DNA of 64,000 nucleotides, taken from NCBI RefSeq assembly GCF_020379485.1, contig NC_063439.1, positions 25,110,098-25,174,097 of the forward strand. The letters run 5' to 3'. A program made the translations under genes and the position numbers. The notes under the pieces are model-generated. The model worked only from the letters and a program-made list of their open reading frames with translations, made no database searches and was not told where the DNA came from. Of the stretch, positions 19,401 to 29,822 are shown one piece after another. This stretch comes from Brassica napus (lineage: Eukaryota > Streptophyta > Magnoliopsida > Brassicales > Brassicaceae). How positions within the stretch are numbered: position 1 is the first letter of the stretch; each line of letters starts with the position of its first letter.

Positions 19401-21221
19401 ATGGGTGAAGCTGGTTATGCTCATGATGTGGAAACCAAGGTATCTGCTCTAATGGCAAGTGTTGATCATCTTCCAATGTTTGGATCTGGGTCTGGTCATG
19501 ATAATGGGTACTTATCGGCGTCTGTGCCTCTTCTGGGTGTTAACTGGAAGAAGAGAAGGATGCCTAGGCAGAGACGCTCGTCTTCTTCCTTTAACCTTCT
19601 CTATTTTCCTACTTTGCCTCCCTCTTCCCACGTGCCGACTCATCTTCCCGCACGTGTAAGCTCCTCTTGGCTTTTAAAAAATATATATTTTACAGTCATT
19701 TTTCACCTCACTCACTCTCTCAATATTGTTATTATATTTTTAATTTTTTAAAGAGTCTCTCAATATTATTATTAGTCAACAAAATAAACCGAGCTTTTTA
19801 TGATTCTCTTTAGATCCGTGTGAATCTTAATAATGAACTATGTATATTTCCATTTGACTGATCTTTAAAAAGATCTGTGATGATGTTAGCAAAAAAATAT
19901 TGTGATAATGACAGAAAATAGACACAGGAAAGCTAAGATTCCTCTTCCAAAAGGAATTGAAGAACAGTGACGTCAGCTCCCTCCGCCGAATGATACTCCC
20001 CAAGGTACCAATATCTCTGATGATGATGATGATGATGATGATTAATGATGATGGCTGATGCAGAAAGCAGCGGAGGCTCACTTGCCGGCGTTAGAATACA
20101 AGGAAGGGATACCTTTAGAAATGGAAGATCTGGATGGTCTTCACGTTTGGACCTTCAAGTACAGGTATACAACTTTTGCTATGTAACGGATCATTTTACT
20201 ATATAGTCTAATCAGCTATTCAATCTCATATGTTATTAAACTTGTTACAGCACGAATCTATCGCGACGATATTGGAAATCTATTGATTTTCTTGGTAGAT
20301 CAATAAATTTTGATAGTGTATTCACTTATTCAAGTCGATCTAAATATCTTTAACCTGTATATATGCAAGTATCCACATATGGTATCTAAATACTACTAGC
20401 ACTAGGAGTTTTCAGTTTGTCATTTAATTTAATTTAATTGAATTTTGGTAGACCTCAATGATCTCTTAACAAGAAACTGTATCTTGAGTCTTTGTCTGAT
20501 GCTGTAATCTTTAGGTTCTGGCCTAACAACAATAGCAGAATGTACGTGCTCGAAAACACAGGTGAACTTACTTGTAACCAGGAATTTTAATGAGATTTCT
20601 GTTTAGTTTATGTTCCGAATGTTTATGTTTCGTTGATTAGATTGAATCATTGTTAACATACTCTATTCGAGGTGGGTTTTTTTTATTTCCAGGGGACTTT
20701 GTGAGTACTCATTGTGTGCAGCCTGGTGACTTCATCATGTTCTACCAATATCTCGACTCTTGCAATTACGTATGTAACACGTTACTTTAAATATCGAAAA
20801 TCTTATGTCATATATACATAATTTTATGTAATATTCAATTTAGGTGATACAAGCAAAAAAGGCATATGAAGAAGAAGAAGAAGAAGACATAACTAACGTG
20901 GAAGAAGATGACGTTTACACAAACTTAACAAGGATTGAAAACACTGTGCTTAACGATCTTCCCCTCCCAGATTATAATCAGCATTACAACAACAACAACA
21001 ACGAAAAATGTTCTTACGTTTACCCCGCCTTCGATGATGTCACCGCCACAACCACCAACGCACCTTTCGTTTACGACACGACGGCTCTCAGCTCAAACGA
21101 CACTCCTCTCGATTATTTGGGTGGGCCCGCGACGACGACATCGACTAACAGTTATTACTCCGAGTTAGGACCATTCGAGGGTTTTGGCTCAGTCGAGAAT
21201 ATCTCCCTCGATGACTTCTAA
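19401..21221 (+). CDS. FUS3: FUSCA3, B3-domain seed-maturation transcription factor
   Basis: Six exons (19401-19655, 19915-20004, 20064-20164, 20516-20562, 20693-20769, 20844-21221) join in frame to 315 residues with GT..AG borders; Arabidopsis FUS3 has 313. The N-terminus contains SASVPLLGVNWKKRRMPRQ. The B3 DNA-binding domain spans about residues 85-200 (RKIDTGKLRFLFQKELKNSD, SSLRRMILPKKAAEAHLP, DLDGLHVWTFKYRFWPNNN, SRMYVLENTGDFV). The acidic, Asn-rich C-terminus ends GSVENISLDDF. FUS3 activates seed storage and maturation genes through RY motifs and balances ABA and gibberellin. A TTATAAG element near 19228 precedes a CT-rich leader (19276-19311). No break was seen. Confidence 0.97.
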
Positions 21222-23005
21222 TAATAAATCGGATTTATCGGTGGACTCGTGATGGTGATCAGCCTTTTTTACTAAAAAGTAAAAAGTACATTTTCATATC
21301 ATCAAGTCTTGTATTTTAAAAGTGTTTTATATTACAGTTTACATGAATATCATATGGGAGTCGTGGAAGTGTGTTTGTATTTGATGAATAAATGTAATCA
21401 TGTGTCGTGGCTTTACTTATTAGCCCTTGCCCGACATAGAAAACAAAACAAATTAAGTTATCATTTTGTGAATTTCTCTTTCTTCTATTATAATATGTGT
21501 AACACCGTTTATGAATTGGTATATTGATTTCGTGTTAACTCTGACCTTAATAACATTTTGATTATACATTAACTGACCATCAACAAATAATTTTGCGGTA
21601 GACTTCTACAACATTTGCTATCTATTAAATTTTTTGCAACGGTTGATTTATGATGGATTACAAATGATACAAAATTTGTTGTAAATATTGCACAAATACA
21701 ATGAATTTATGATAAAAACTAAAACAACGTATTTACTAAATTTAAATTTATCGTATTTTATTTTAAATAATCGTTTAAATGAATATATAACAACATTTGA
21801 AGTAAAATTATAATAAATGACATGTTTTATAATATTATTTTCTTTAAAGTTGGAAAGTTAATTAGAAATCAACAGTGTAAGTTATTTATATTTATTTCAG
21901 GATAGGGAAAGTCATTGCAGCATTCTATTTGATGATCTATGGATAAACAACCCAAAGAGGAAGACACTTAACAAATATACATGCTTTTAGCCTTTCTGTT
22001 TTTCTTTTTTGGTATGCACACAAGCTTGTGTTTTAAACTTTTGAATGGTTTTAATACAAAACGGTGTATAAGATACGAGGAGAAACCATGCTGTTTGAGT
22101 ATGATAATGATGATACACAATTTATGATATAGTATACACATTCAAAACAACGTTGCTCTTTTTTTTTCTTTTTTTTTTTGTTAAACAACGTTGCTCTTTT
22201 CCCACAAAAATGTATGTATACTTGATGATTTAAGATATATACTCCTACATACCAACTGTTGATCAACTTCCAAAGCAACTATAGTTGGAACTAACATATA
22301 CACTCACTCAAATATATAGATCACACCATACAGTGCCGTGGCCAATCAAGAAAAAATAAGGCATTTGCACTATATAGCCCATGATTTTTTTATTTTTTTC
22401 GAAATCTATATAGCCCTTGATGACATTAAGCATATTTCGAGGCTTCCAATTTTAAAAAATATAATTTTGGTTAGTATAAAAATAAAATACGTATTTAAGT
22501 GTTATTTCCTAAATCTAAATTTTCATTTGACAAGATTAAAAACATAGTATTAGAGATCTCTAATGTTTCATATAATATTATTTAAATAAAACTTATAACC
22601 TCTATTTTAATTTGATATAAATTACCCTGTTTGCTTTAGGCCACTTGCAGCCTGGACAAGTCACTCTATTATACATTCTCATTATCACATGTTTATTAAC
22701 ATTCCATATCATCATTTTGTTGTCTTTACCAACTACTAATTCAACACTCTTTCAGGTTTTATATTAATACTAATTTTATCTAATAAAAATAAAAACTTTA
22801 TTTCACCAGTATTTATAGATTTAAAATGTTGAGTGTCATGGGTCTCATGGAACTAATCGGTTGACCTTGGTCGCTGAAATCCCACGGTTATAAAAATATA
22901 TAAAACAAAAGAGTATAATTTTAAAAATTATTATTATCTGATGATGCTAAGTTTTTGACGGAGCCGCAAGACTCAACACCAACGTCAATATTACAGAAAA
23001 TAATA
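21222..23005. other. Intergenic, FUS3 3' flank
   Basis: AT-rich DNA without a recognised gene. It includes the FUS3 3' UTR and, at 22145-22200, an 18-bp direct repeat around a 20-bp T-rich insert, reported separately as a retroposition footprint. Confidence 0.6.
22145..22200 (-). mobile_element. Poly(A)-only retroposition footprint
   Basis: The 18-bp sequence AAACAACGTTGCTCTTTT occurs at 22145-22162 and again at 22183-22200. The 20 bp between are almost all T. A perfect target-site duplication around a bare poly(T) tract is what target-primed reverse transcription leaves when only the poly(A) tail of a LINE- or SINE-mobilised RNA is copied, here in minus orientation. Confidence 0.6.
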
Positions 23006-23221
23006 CTCCTTCTATTTTATATTAAATATATTTTTAGATTAATTTTTATTATCGTTTTATACTTTCAATACAATTTATGTCACAACTTTATTTTTTACCC
23101 TCATAAATTCAATAATTAAATTAATAGAATTTTAATATTTAATAAAGATAACTTAACATTTAATATTTTTCTTAATTGACATGAAAAATCTTGAAAGACA
23201 TCAAATTTGAAAAGAAGAGAG
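23006..23221. mobile_element. Stowaway-type (Tc1/mariner) MITE
   Basis: A 216-bp non-coding element starts CTCCTTCTATTTTATATT and ends in the imperfect inverted complement (AATTTGAAAAGAAGAGAG), flanked by TA on both sides (23004-23005 and 23222-23223). Short length, TA duplication and CTCC-type ends fit Stowaway MITEs. A second, partial CTCTCTTCGTTTT-type end lies at about 23346 without a clear partner. Confidence 0.7.
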
Positions 23222-23557
23222 TATTCTACATTTGGATGCACTAAAAGATTATCATCATCTCATTGGGACCAATATTTAGAAGGATCCGTGATTATTTGTA
23301 TTTTTCACATATTAAGATTTGAATAGAACCTAAGCTTAGCTAATACTCTCTTCGTTTTGTTTCATATGGCATTTAAAGTTTTTTCATACATATTAAAAAA
23401 ATCATCAATTTTCTATTACTGTATATCTCTAATTAATATTTTGTTTTATTTGATTTTTTTATTAATGAGTTAAAAATATATATAAAAATAGAAATTATCA
23501 AACATGCATTGAAAATATAAAATGATACTTATAAAAAAATAGATTTTAAAGTCTACA

Positions 23558-24357
23558 TCTATACTATTATTTGCTGAGTAAATTTTTGCAACGGAGTTCT
23601 CACGTTAAAAGTTATAGCGGTTAATATTGTTTATACCCTTAATGAATAAACTATAACTATCTAAATTGATCAAAAAATGAAAACGAATTTCAAATCCATC
23701 TAAATAAGAAATGATTAAAATTAATAATAAATCATTTATACCTTTATTAAATATATTATATAAATTAAGCAAAAATAGAAACAAATTATCTGATTAAATA
23801 AGTGATTAAAATTAATAATAATAATTATTATCTAAAGTATAAATAATTATAAACAAATTTCTATTAATCATATTATATGTATATATTATATTAGATAATT
23901 GACTATAAATAAATATAATTAAATTTTCAAAATAAAAACACGTTTTAAAACATAAGATAATTCTTAGATATATTATGTTGTTATCTGAAAATAATATTTT
24001 ATTATAAAATTTATAGTTAGATATAAAACAATTTATAATTAAATGCTAATTATTTTCTAAAATAATTCTAATATCTGAATGTTTTTAAAATTTAACACAA
24101 CAATAACCATTTATATTTTTTGATAAAAACTAATGAATATATATTAGTAATATTTTTAAAACATAAGATAATTCTTAAATATGTTGTGTTTTTATCTGAA
24201 AATATTTATTTTTATTATAAAATATAAATTTTAGTGTTTGAATTATCTGTTTTAAAAACATAATTAATAATTTATTATATTAGTTTTGATTTAATAGTTA
24301 TAAATAAATAAGTATTTATAAGAACACTATGCCCGCATATGCGGGTATAACACCTAG
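23558..24357 (+). mobile_element. Non-autonomous Helitron
   Basis: The 800-bp element begins TCTATACTATTATTTGCTG and ends with the hairpin CCCGCATATGCGGG (24332-24345) about 8 bp before a terminal CTAG. It sits between a host A (23557) and T (24358), the AT insertion rule of Helitrons. The 5' TC, the 3' hairpin and CTAG are the diagnostic features and match Brassicaceae families as I remember them. The interior is AT-rich with no RepHel coding sequence. Confidence 0.87.
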
Positions 24358-24553
24358 TAGACACTTAAAAGAAAACTGATAGAGTATGGTTTTACATTTG
24401 AAAAAAGTATATACTTGACAATCTAGAAATAGATACAAACTTCAAAGAGAAGCAACTCCATAATACCCAACCATATCTTAGCGATAATTATTCTTAACCA
24501 CTGTTAATTAACAATATTGGAATACAAATAAAATACTTCAATTAGACCGAACA

Positions 24554-25839
24554 TTAAGGGAAAGGGAGATTAAGAGACTTGAAACAAGTAAATCCACCGT
24601 CAACAACAAGGTTATGCCCCGTCACAAACTTAGCATCATCAGATGCCAAATACAAAGCCGCTTTAGCCACGTCTCTCTCTTCACACTTTTCTCCCTTTAA
24701 GTCTCCCGTCGCGTTCACAATCGCCATAAGATGTTCCTCCGGAATGTTGTGACCAGCCAACGCTTCTCGAAACATCCTTAGCGTCAGAGGCGTTGGGATG
24801 CTCGCAGGTGATATACAGTTAATCCTTAAGCCATGCTTGCACAGCTCACCAGCAACTGTTTTGACCACACCCGGTATTGTGAATTTAGACATTGAGTATG
24901 CATATGGGCCCAAACCGCCCATCAAGCCGCTGATGCTAGAGAGGCAAAGGATGGAGCCCGAGCCAGCGGGGATCATGGCTCGAGCCGCATGCTTTATCCC
25001 TAAGACGGTTCCTCGTACGTTGAGACGCATCACTTGGTCGTAAATGTCCATGTCTAGGTCGGCTATGCTTGGTGGTGATATGGAGCCTGCATTGTACAAG
25101 ATATGTCTGAATGAATAAATAACATTCAACCACGTTAAGATGTACCATGCATCCGAGATTCATCAAATTTTGACGAACACGAAATAAAAAGTTCATTTTA
25201 TTGTCCACTGTTTTTTTGGTATTTTAATTTATATATAAAAATTAATGTATCGAAATGATGAGATTAATTTATTGAATATTGGACTTCGTAAAATACCGCG
25301 TCTATAAAAATTGGTCTCGCAACTCATGAACCAAAAAACCATTGAAGTCATTTCACAACTATATTCTTATACAAAACGAGATTCCCATTATAATTCTTGT
25401 TAGAAATATTTCTTACACGATATTCCTGCGCTATTGAGCAGTACGTCAAGCTTCCCATGGCGAGCCATGACGGTTTCGAAGGCTCTAGCGACTTGTTCCT
25501 CCTCAGTGACATCGCATTTAATGAAATGTGCCGCTGAGCCAAGTTCGGTAGTGACCATACGACCAGCCTCCTCGTCTATATCTACAATAATGGCTTGAGC
25601 ACCATGATTTACAAATTCCTCCGCCGTGGCCTTCCCTAGACCGCTTGCTCCGCCTGTTATGACCGCTACTTTCCCTTCTAACCTTCTAATATATATTTGT
25701 GGAAAAAGAATTCACGTGTTTAAACCAGAATATGAGATATAACTTTATTGATAAATTAAAGAACATTGATATAGATTTGACCTTGAAGAAGACGTTGAAT
25801 ATAGGAGAGTAGAGATAACTGGCTTGGAGTTGGAACCAT
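24554..25839 (-). CDS. Short-chain dehydrogenase/reductase (SDR)
   Basis: Three exons on the minus strand (25782-25839, 25417-25677, 24554-25086) join in frame to 283 residues. The Rossmann cofactor motif TGGASGLGKA is near residue 27, followed by a conserved NSAG in place of NNAG. The catalytic serine is in SSISGLMGG and the active-site Tyr/Lys are in YAYSMSKF. The C-terminus has FVTGHNLVVDGGFT. It resembles Arabidopsis At3g26770, with the same MVPTPSQLSLLSYI start. The substrate is unknown; relatives act on alcohols, terpenoid or ABA-type compounds. Exon 2 uses a splice acceptor that omits the KKRL-like residues expected before EGKV, so the protein is shorter than its relative. The exon 1/2 border is the least certain part. 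Confidence 0.87.
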
Positions 25840-27256
25840 TTTCTACAATGAGTTTGAAGTTTCTGCGAAGAGAAGACACGAGAAGAAAATTGAAACGGAG
25901 ACTAATTGTTTAAATAATAGATAACTGAGAATCGACTATAATCAGCTCTTGTACCTTGTGAATGACCTCAACATTTTTCTTATTCCTCTTTTTAATCACT
26001 ATGTGAATATGAATATGAGAATTTTGGGTACAAGAGGCTTAAGCTTTTTATCATGGGAAACAACGAGATAAAAGGTTGTGAGAAGTTTAGAGAATATCTG
26101 CCAAGATCACATTTCATTAAAATATATTTCACCCTCTCTTTATTCTTCTATATTTGTTTAATCCCTAATGTTTAAACTTAAAGTGTCATTCGACTTTCCA
26201 CATAGCGAACCTATGTGCATGTCTTTAGATATGATTTAGGTAGATTTTCGTTTGTAAAGTTCCTTTGATTTTTCTATAGATCAAATGACAATGAATAAAT
26301 GTAATTTATGATGTTCAAATAGTTAATCTTACTAAAAAAAAAATATATCTTACTATATATTTCTCTGAGTGTGAGGCTTTAGATAGTAACGCAATTTACA
26401 TTAGAGTTTAAAGGTATCAAAACTTTATAGTTTATAAAAAATTTAGACGATCAGCTATATAAAGTCGGGTCTGCATACACTTTCCAGTTTTCAATATTGT
26501 ACATTTTTCACATATAAATAAAATAAATCTTGGCTAATTTATACCCAAATAATGGAACTACAACTCCATCATTCTTTCTACCAATGTACTAACTCTATGG
26601 ACTGGATAAGAATTAAAAACAACAAAATAAAAAGAAGAGAGAATCTTGGATAAGACAGAGATTCTCAAAAAGCAAAAATCACTGGAAATTAGTTGACCAG
26701 AAAACCGAAAGATAAAGAGGAATTCAAATAAGAAAAAGAATTCATGTTAGTGGCCACTAACTTTGGTTGGGTAAGTTTTAATTAGTAAGTAATTAAAATG
26801 GAGAGGTTTGTCTAGATATCAAGGGACAATAAAGGCAATAACGACACCGTTTTGCAGGCTTTACTTGCTCCACAACTCAAACCCCTCCTGACGCCTGGGT
26901 TTTAATTAAGATTAAGATAACTAATCAGTGTGAAATTATTGAGTAACTAACGAATTTAAAAATGTAGAAGAAAAAATCAAAAGACCTTTTGTTTTGTCAT
27001 CTTGCGTATGGAAAAGGAGACCGTCTTCAGACAAAGCAAGCGTTATTACTCTGCCTACCTGTCTCATTTTATTACAGCCAACAACAGTGTTTCAGTATCT
27101 TTTTTTGTCACGTGGGTGCACGTGATTTTTGGATTCATCATGGGCGCGTAGCTGATCCGGTAAAGCCCATTCTTCATGGGCTGATCTAATTAAAGCCCAT
27201 TAATATAATCGTAACTATAATGGCAAAGCTCGAAACAGAGCAAGGTTTCAACTTCA
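25840..27256. other. Intergenic between SDR and E2-binding gene (divergent promoters)
   Basis: AT-rich DNA between two genes transcribed away from each other. No coding sequence was recognised. Three GCCCA/TGGGC elements cluster at the right end (listed separately), and a CACGTGGGTGCACGTG stretch with two G-box cores lies near 27110-27125. Confidence 0.55.
27163..27200. promoter_or_regulatory. Cluster of site II (TGGGCY) promoter elements
   Basis: AGCCCAT (27164-27170), ATGGGCT (27176-27182) and AGCCCAT (27194-27200) lie 57-93 bp before the next start codon. Site II elements bind TCP factors and are typical of housekeeping and growth-related plant promoters. Assignment rests on sequence and position only. 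Confidence 0.5.
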
Positions 27257-28747
27257 ATGGAGCTAAACCCTAAAACAGAGAGGAGGAAATGGCGGTACAC
27301 ATGGGAAGCTCAGTCTCACTCTCCAAACCTTCGTCTGTTTCTTTTCGACTCCGAAACCAACCCTAAGAACCACTGCAATAACCTCAATGTCTCTATTCTC
27401 CCCGAAAAATCTCAACTTCTCGTCACATGGAACGGTTCCGAAGCAGAGGGAAGAGAAGATGGTGTTTCTCTCCGTGTCCCTGTTCCTAGGGTGTTGCTAG
27501 ATGCTGAATCCACTGTAAAGTTCAGAGCTTTGGACGATCACATCGAGGTTAGACTTGCTCTGTTACTCCCCGTTGATCATCCTCTAGTCTCCGATTTGGT
27601 GATTGATGGAGTAAAGTCTGCGCCTTTGGCGATGGAATATGATGTAAAGGCTCTGACTTTAATGGGAGGAGTTCATCTACATTGCAGGAAATGCTCAGTG
27701 AGGTTAACAAAGAGAGCCCTTTTTGAGTTCTCGGAGATGCCGTCTGTTAACTGGCGTGAGTCTGCTGATAATTGGTTTGGTACTTGTTGTTGTTCGTTTG
27801 GTGGGATTAGTGAGAAGATGGTGGTTAAGTATACTAACTCTTATGCATGCTCTAGTGGGTTGTGTCTGCTTAGTGCTACAACTGTTTTGCTTAGCGAGGA
27901 TGATCTCGTAGAGTGTGTCTTGTCTGATAAAGTTGGGACGGGTCGGGGTTGTGATCTTGGTGGAGTTGAATTGGGTTCTGGAAGAAGTGAGGTGAATAGT
28001 GATAGCCATGAGGATGGATGTGAGGTTGATGACTCGAGAGACAAGGCATCGTCATCAGTTCCTGAATGTTGTGTACATGATGAGTCACCTGGCTCTAGTG
28101 AGAGTTTTGAGCTGGACCAGAAACTTACACTTGATAAGAAGTTTCTGCTTGATGGGTTTCTTGAGGATGTTTTCATGGCAAAGGCATCGAATGTCTCCAA
28201 GAATGTTGATTGGATTGAGTTGGCTTGTCCAGAGTGTTCTTCTCCTCTTGGAGCCTACCCTTCTGGCTGCGGGAGCAATGATAAACCCATAGACGGTGGA
28301 GTTAGACTCTTCAAGTGCTACATTTCAACATCGTCGGCCACCAACGGTGAATCCTCTGATGTTTTCAGGAGATACACATTGGGGAGAATGTTTACCAATC
28401 AGCTAGTGGAATGCGCCAAAGAAGAGTTATCGTTTCATGTGTTGGTCAATGACTTAACCACCAAATCGCATCTCTTCCAGATTATCATCCTGAATCCGAA
28501 CTCTTGGTCCTTGACTGGTCTGTGCTCGAGCCTAGATGAAGCAGGCTCCACGTTAGAGCTACGTCCTATTGTGAAGGTTCTGTTCTCAGATTGCAAGAGC
28601 GCACTGGTGAAGAAGGTTGATGAAGAAGTTTACATTTTGAAGGGGCAAGGAGAGGAGTTGATAGAGCTACTTACACGTGCAAGCAAGTTTCTTCCATCTT
28701 CATGTGCATATCTTCAAGGCTCCCTTGTCTCATCTATGCATCTATGA
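27257..28747 (+). CDS. UBE3D-like HECT-type E2-binding protein
   Basis: A single-exon frame of 496 residues. The N-terminal MELNPKTERRKWRYTWEAQS and the following beta-rich region match the plant 'HECT-like ubiquitin-conjugating enzyme (E2)-binding' family (HECT_2; human UBE3D/H10BH); from memory the counterpart is At3g26750. Cysteine-containing segments LHCRKCSVRLTKR (about residues 140-152) and WFGTCCCSFGG may bind zinc. A Ser/Asp-rich linker follows (about 235-290), then a conserved C-terminal half with WIELACPECSSPLG and FKCYIST. Family members bind E2 enzymes and are proposed ubiquitin ligases; the plant role is poorly known. The ATG chosen is the first in the frame and lies just downstream of site II elements. 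Confidence 0.87.
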   Translation: MELNPKTERRKWRYTWEAQSHSPNLRLFLFDSETNPKNHCNNLNVSILPEKSQLLVTWNGSEAEGREDGVSLRVPVPRVLLDAESTVKFRALDDHIEVRLALLLPVDHPLVSDLVIDGVKSAPLAMEYDVKALTLMGGVHLHCRKCSVRLTKRALFEFSEMPSVNWRESADNWFGTCCCSFGGISEKMVVKYTNSYACSSGLCLLSATTVLLSEDDLVECVLSDKVGTGRGCDLGGVELGSGRSEVNSDSHEDGCEVDDSRDKASSSVPECCVHDESPGSSESFELDQKLTLDKKFLLDGFLEDVFMAKASNVSKNVDWIELACPECSSPLGAYPSGCGSNDKPIDGGVRLFKCYISTSSATNGESSDVFRRYTLGRMFTNQLVECAKEELSFHVLVNDLTTKSHLFQIIILNPNSWSLTGLCSSLDEAGSTLELRPIVKVLFSDCKSALVKKVDEEVYILKGQGEELIELLTRASKFLPSSCAYLQGSLVSSMHL

Positions 28748-29476
28748 TATAATGAAACTTTCTTCACTATCTTATTCTTTTTATTAATGATTCACTGATG
28801 AACATGGATATAGTTCTTGTATGAGAATTGTTTTATTTACAATGTTTTCTTAATAGTTTTCTTGTTTATTTATGTTTTCGTTGGTCAGGAAATCAACTTA
28901 GAAACCAATATCCCTTGTTCAGTTCTCCATAATTGTATGTTATATATATATATATATATATATATTTTTAATTGTTTTAGAGAGAGAATTTGGGTTAGAA
29001 CATGAATAATGTAGAAAGATAAATTTTCCCTTATATCTAGAAAAGTGGTCCATATCTTTGTTTAGAGCTTTCTAAATTTTAGGATTTTTTTGACGTTTCT
29101 AAATTTCAAATCTCTAACTGTAGCTGAGATATAGTAATAAAAAATAACCATATGATGCGTTACAATTTATTTCGAACATTAACTATTTTAAAATTCAAAA
29201 AATTGTCTTTTTTGGCAAAAACAATTATCTTAATAAAACTAGTATTAAATTTAACTAAGTAGCAGGAGTATTAAATTTAAGTGAATGACGATAAAACGAG
29301 TTAGTTGAATTAATTTTCTAATGATTAAGTAATAACATCCGTTACATAAGTGCATGGAAGACACGCGTTGCATGGATTAGTACATAAAGCTCACGCCATT
29401 AGTTGATGCTAAATCATCATTAGTATAGTTTGCACATTGTTTGTCTCTATATAAACAGAGAGACAGTGACACATAG

Positions 29477-29507
<31 letters not shown>

Positions 29508-29822
29508 AGCAACCTAACAAGGATGAAGCAGTGACGGTGAGACGACGGTAACGAAGAAGTCACGAGAGATCTGAGGTAAGTCTTGAATGCAAAAGAGAAA
29601 GATGAAAAAGTTGCATTTTTCTTCCTTCAAATTGAACCTCTGAATCTATCATTCTCTCTCTCTAGAATCCATTCTGATAAAGCCCACACCTCATGGATTC
29701 CTCGTGATTCCACTTTAATGCCCCTTTTCATTTATCTTTTACTCTCTTAAAAATTCAAACTTTTCTTCTCCTCTGTAAGAATTGTCTTCCACACTTTTCA
29801 GGTCAAAGCTCTCAACTTTACG
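28748..29822. other. Intergenic and ICE1 promoter/leader
   Basis: Contains a (TA)n run near 28938-28963 and AT-rich spacer. An ICE1 core promoter has CTATATAAAC near 29447 and a (GA)n tract at about 29484-29507 in the presumed leader. A GT..AG intron probably lies in the 5' UTR: donor GAG|GTAAGTC near 29574-29580 and acceptor TTTTCAG near 29795-29802, just before the ICE1 start codon. Confidence 0.55.

Noticed and set aside
22328..22650. Possible short MITE (GTGGCC near 22336 facing GGCCAC near 22640)
   Set aside because: The inverted match is only about ten imperfect bases and no convincing target-site duplication was found.
27704..28200. Minus-strand frames of 97-119 codons opposite the E2-binding gene
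   Set aside because: They are Ser/His/Thr-rich shadows of the sense coding frame, without introns, domains or supporting signals.
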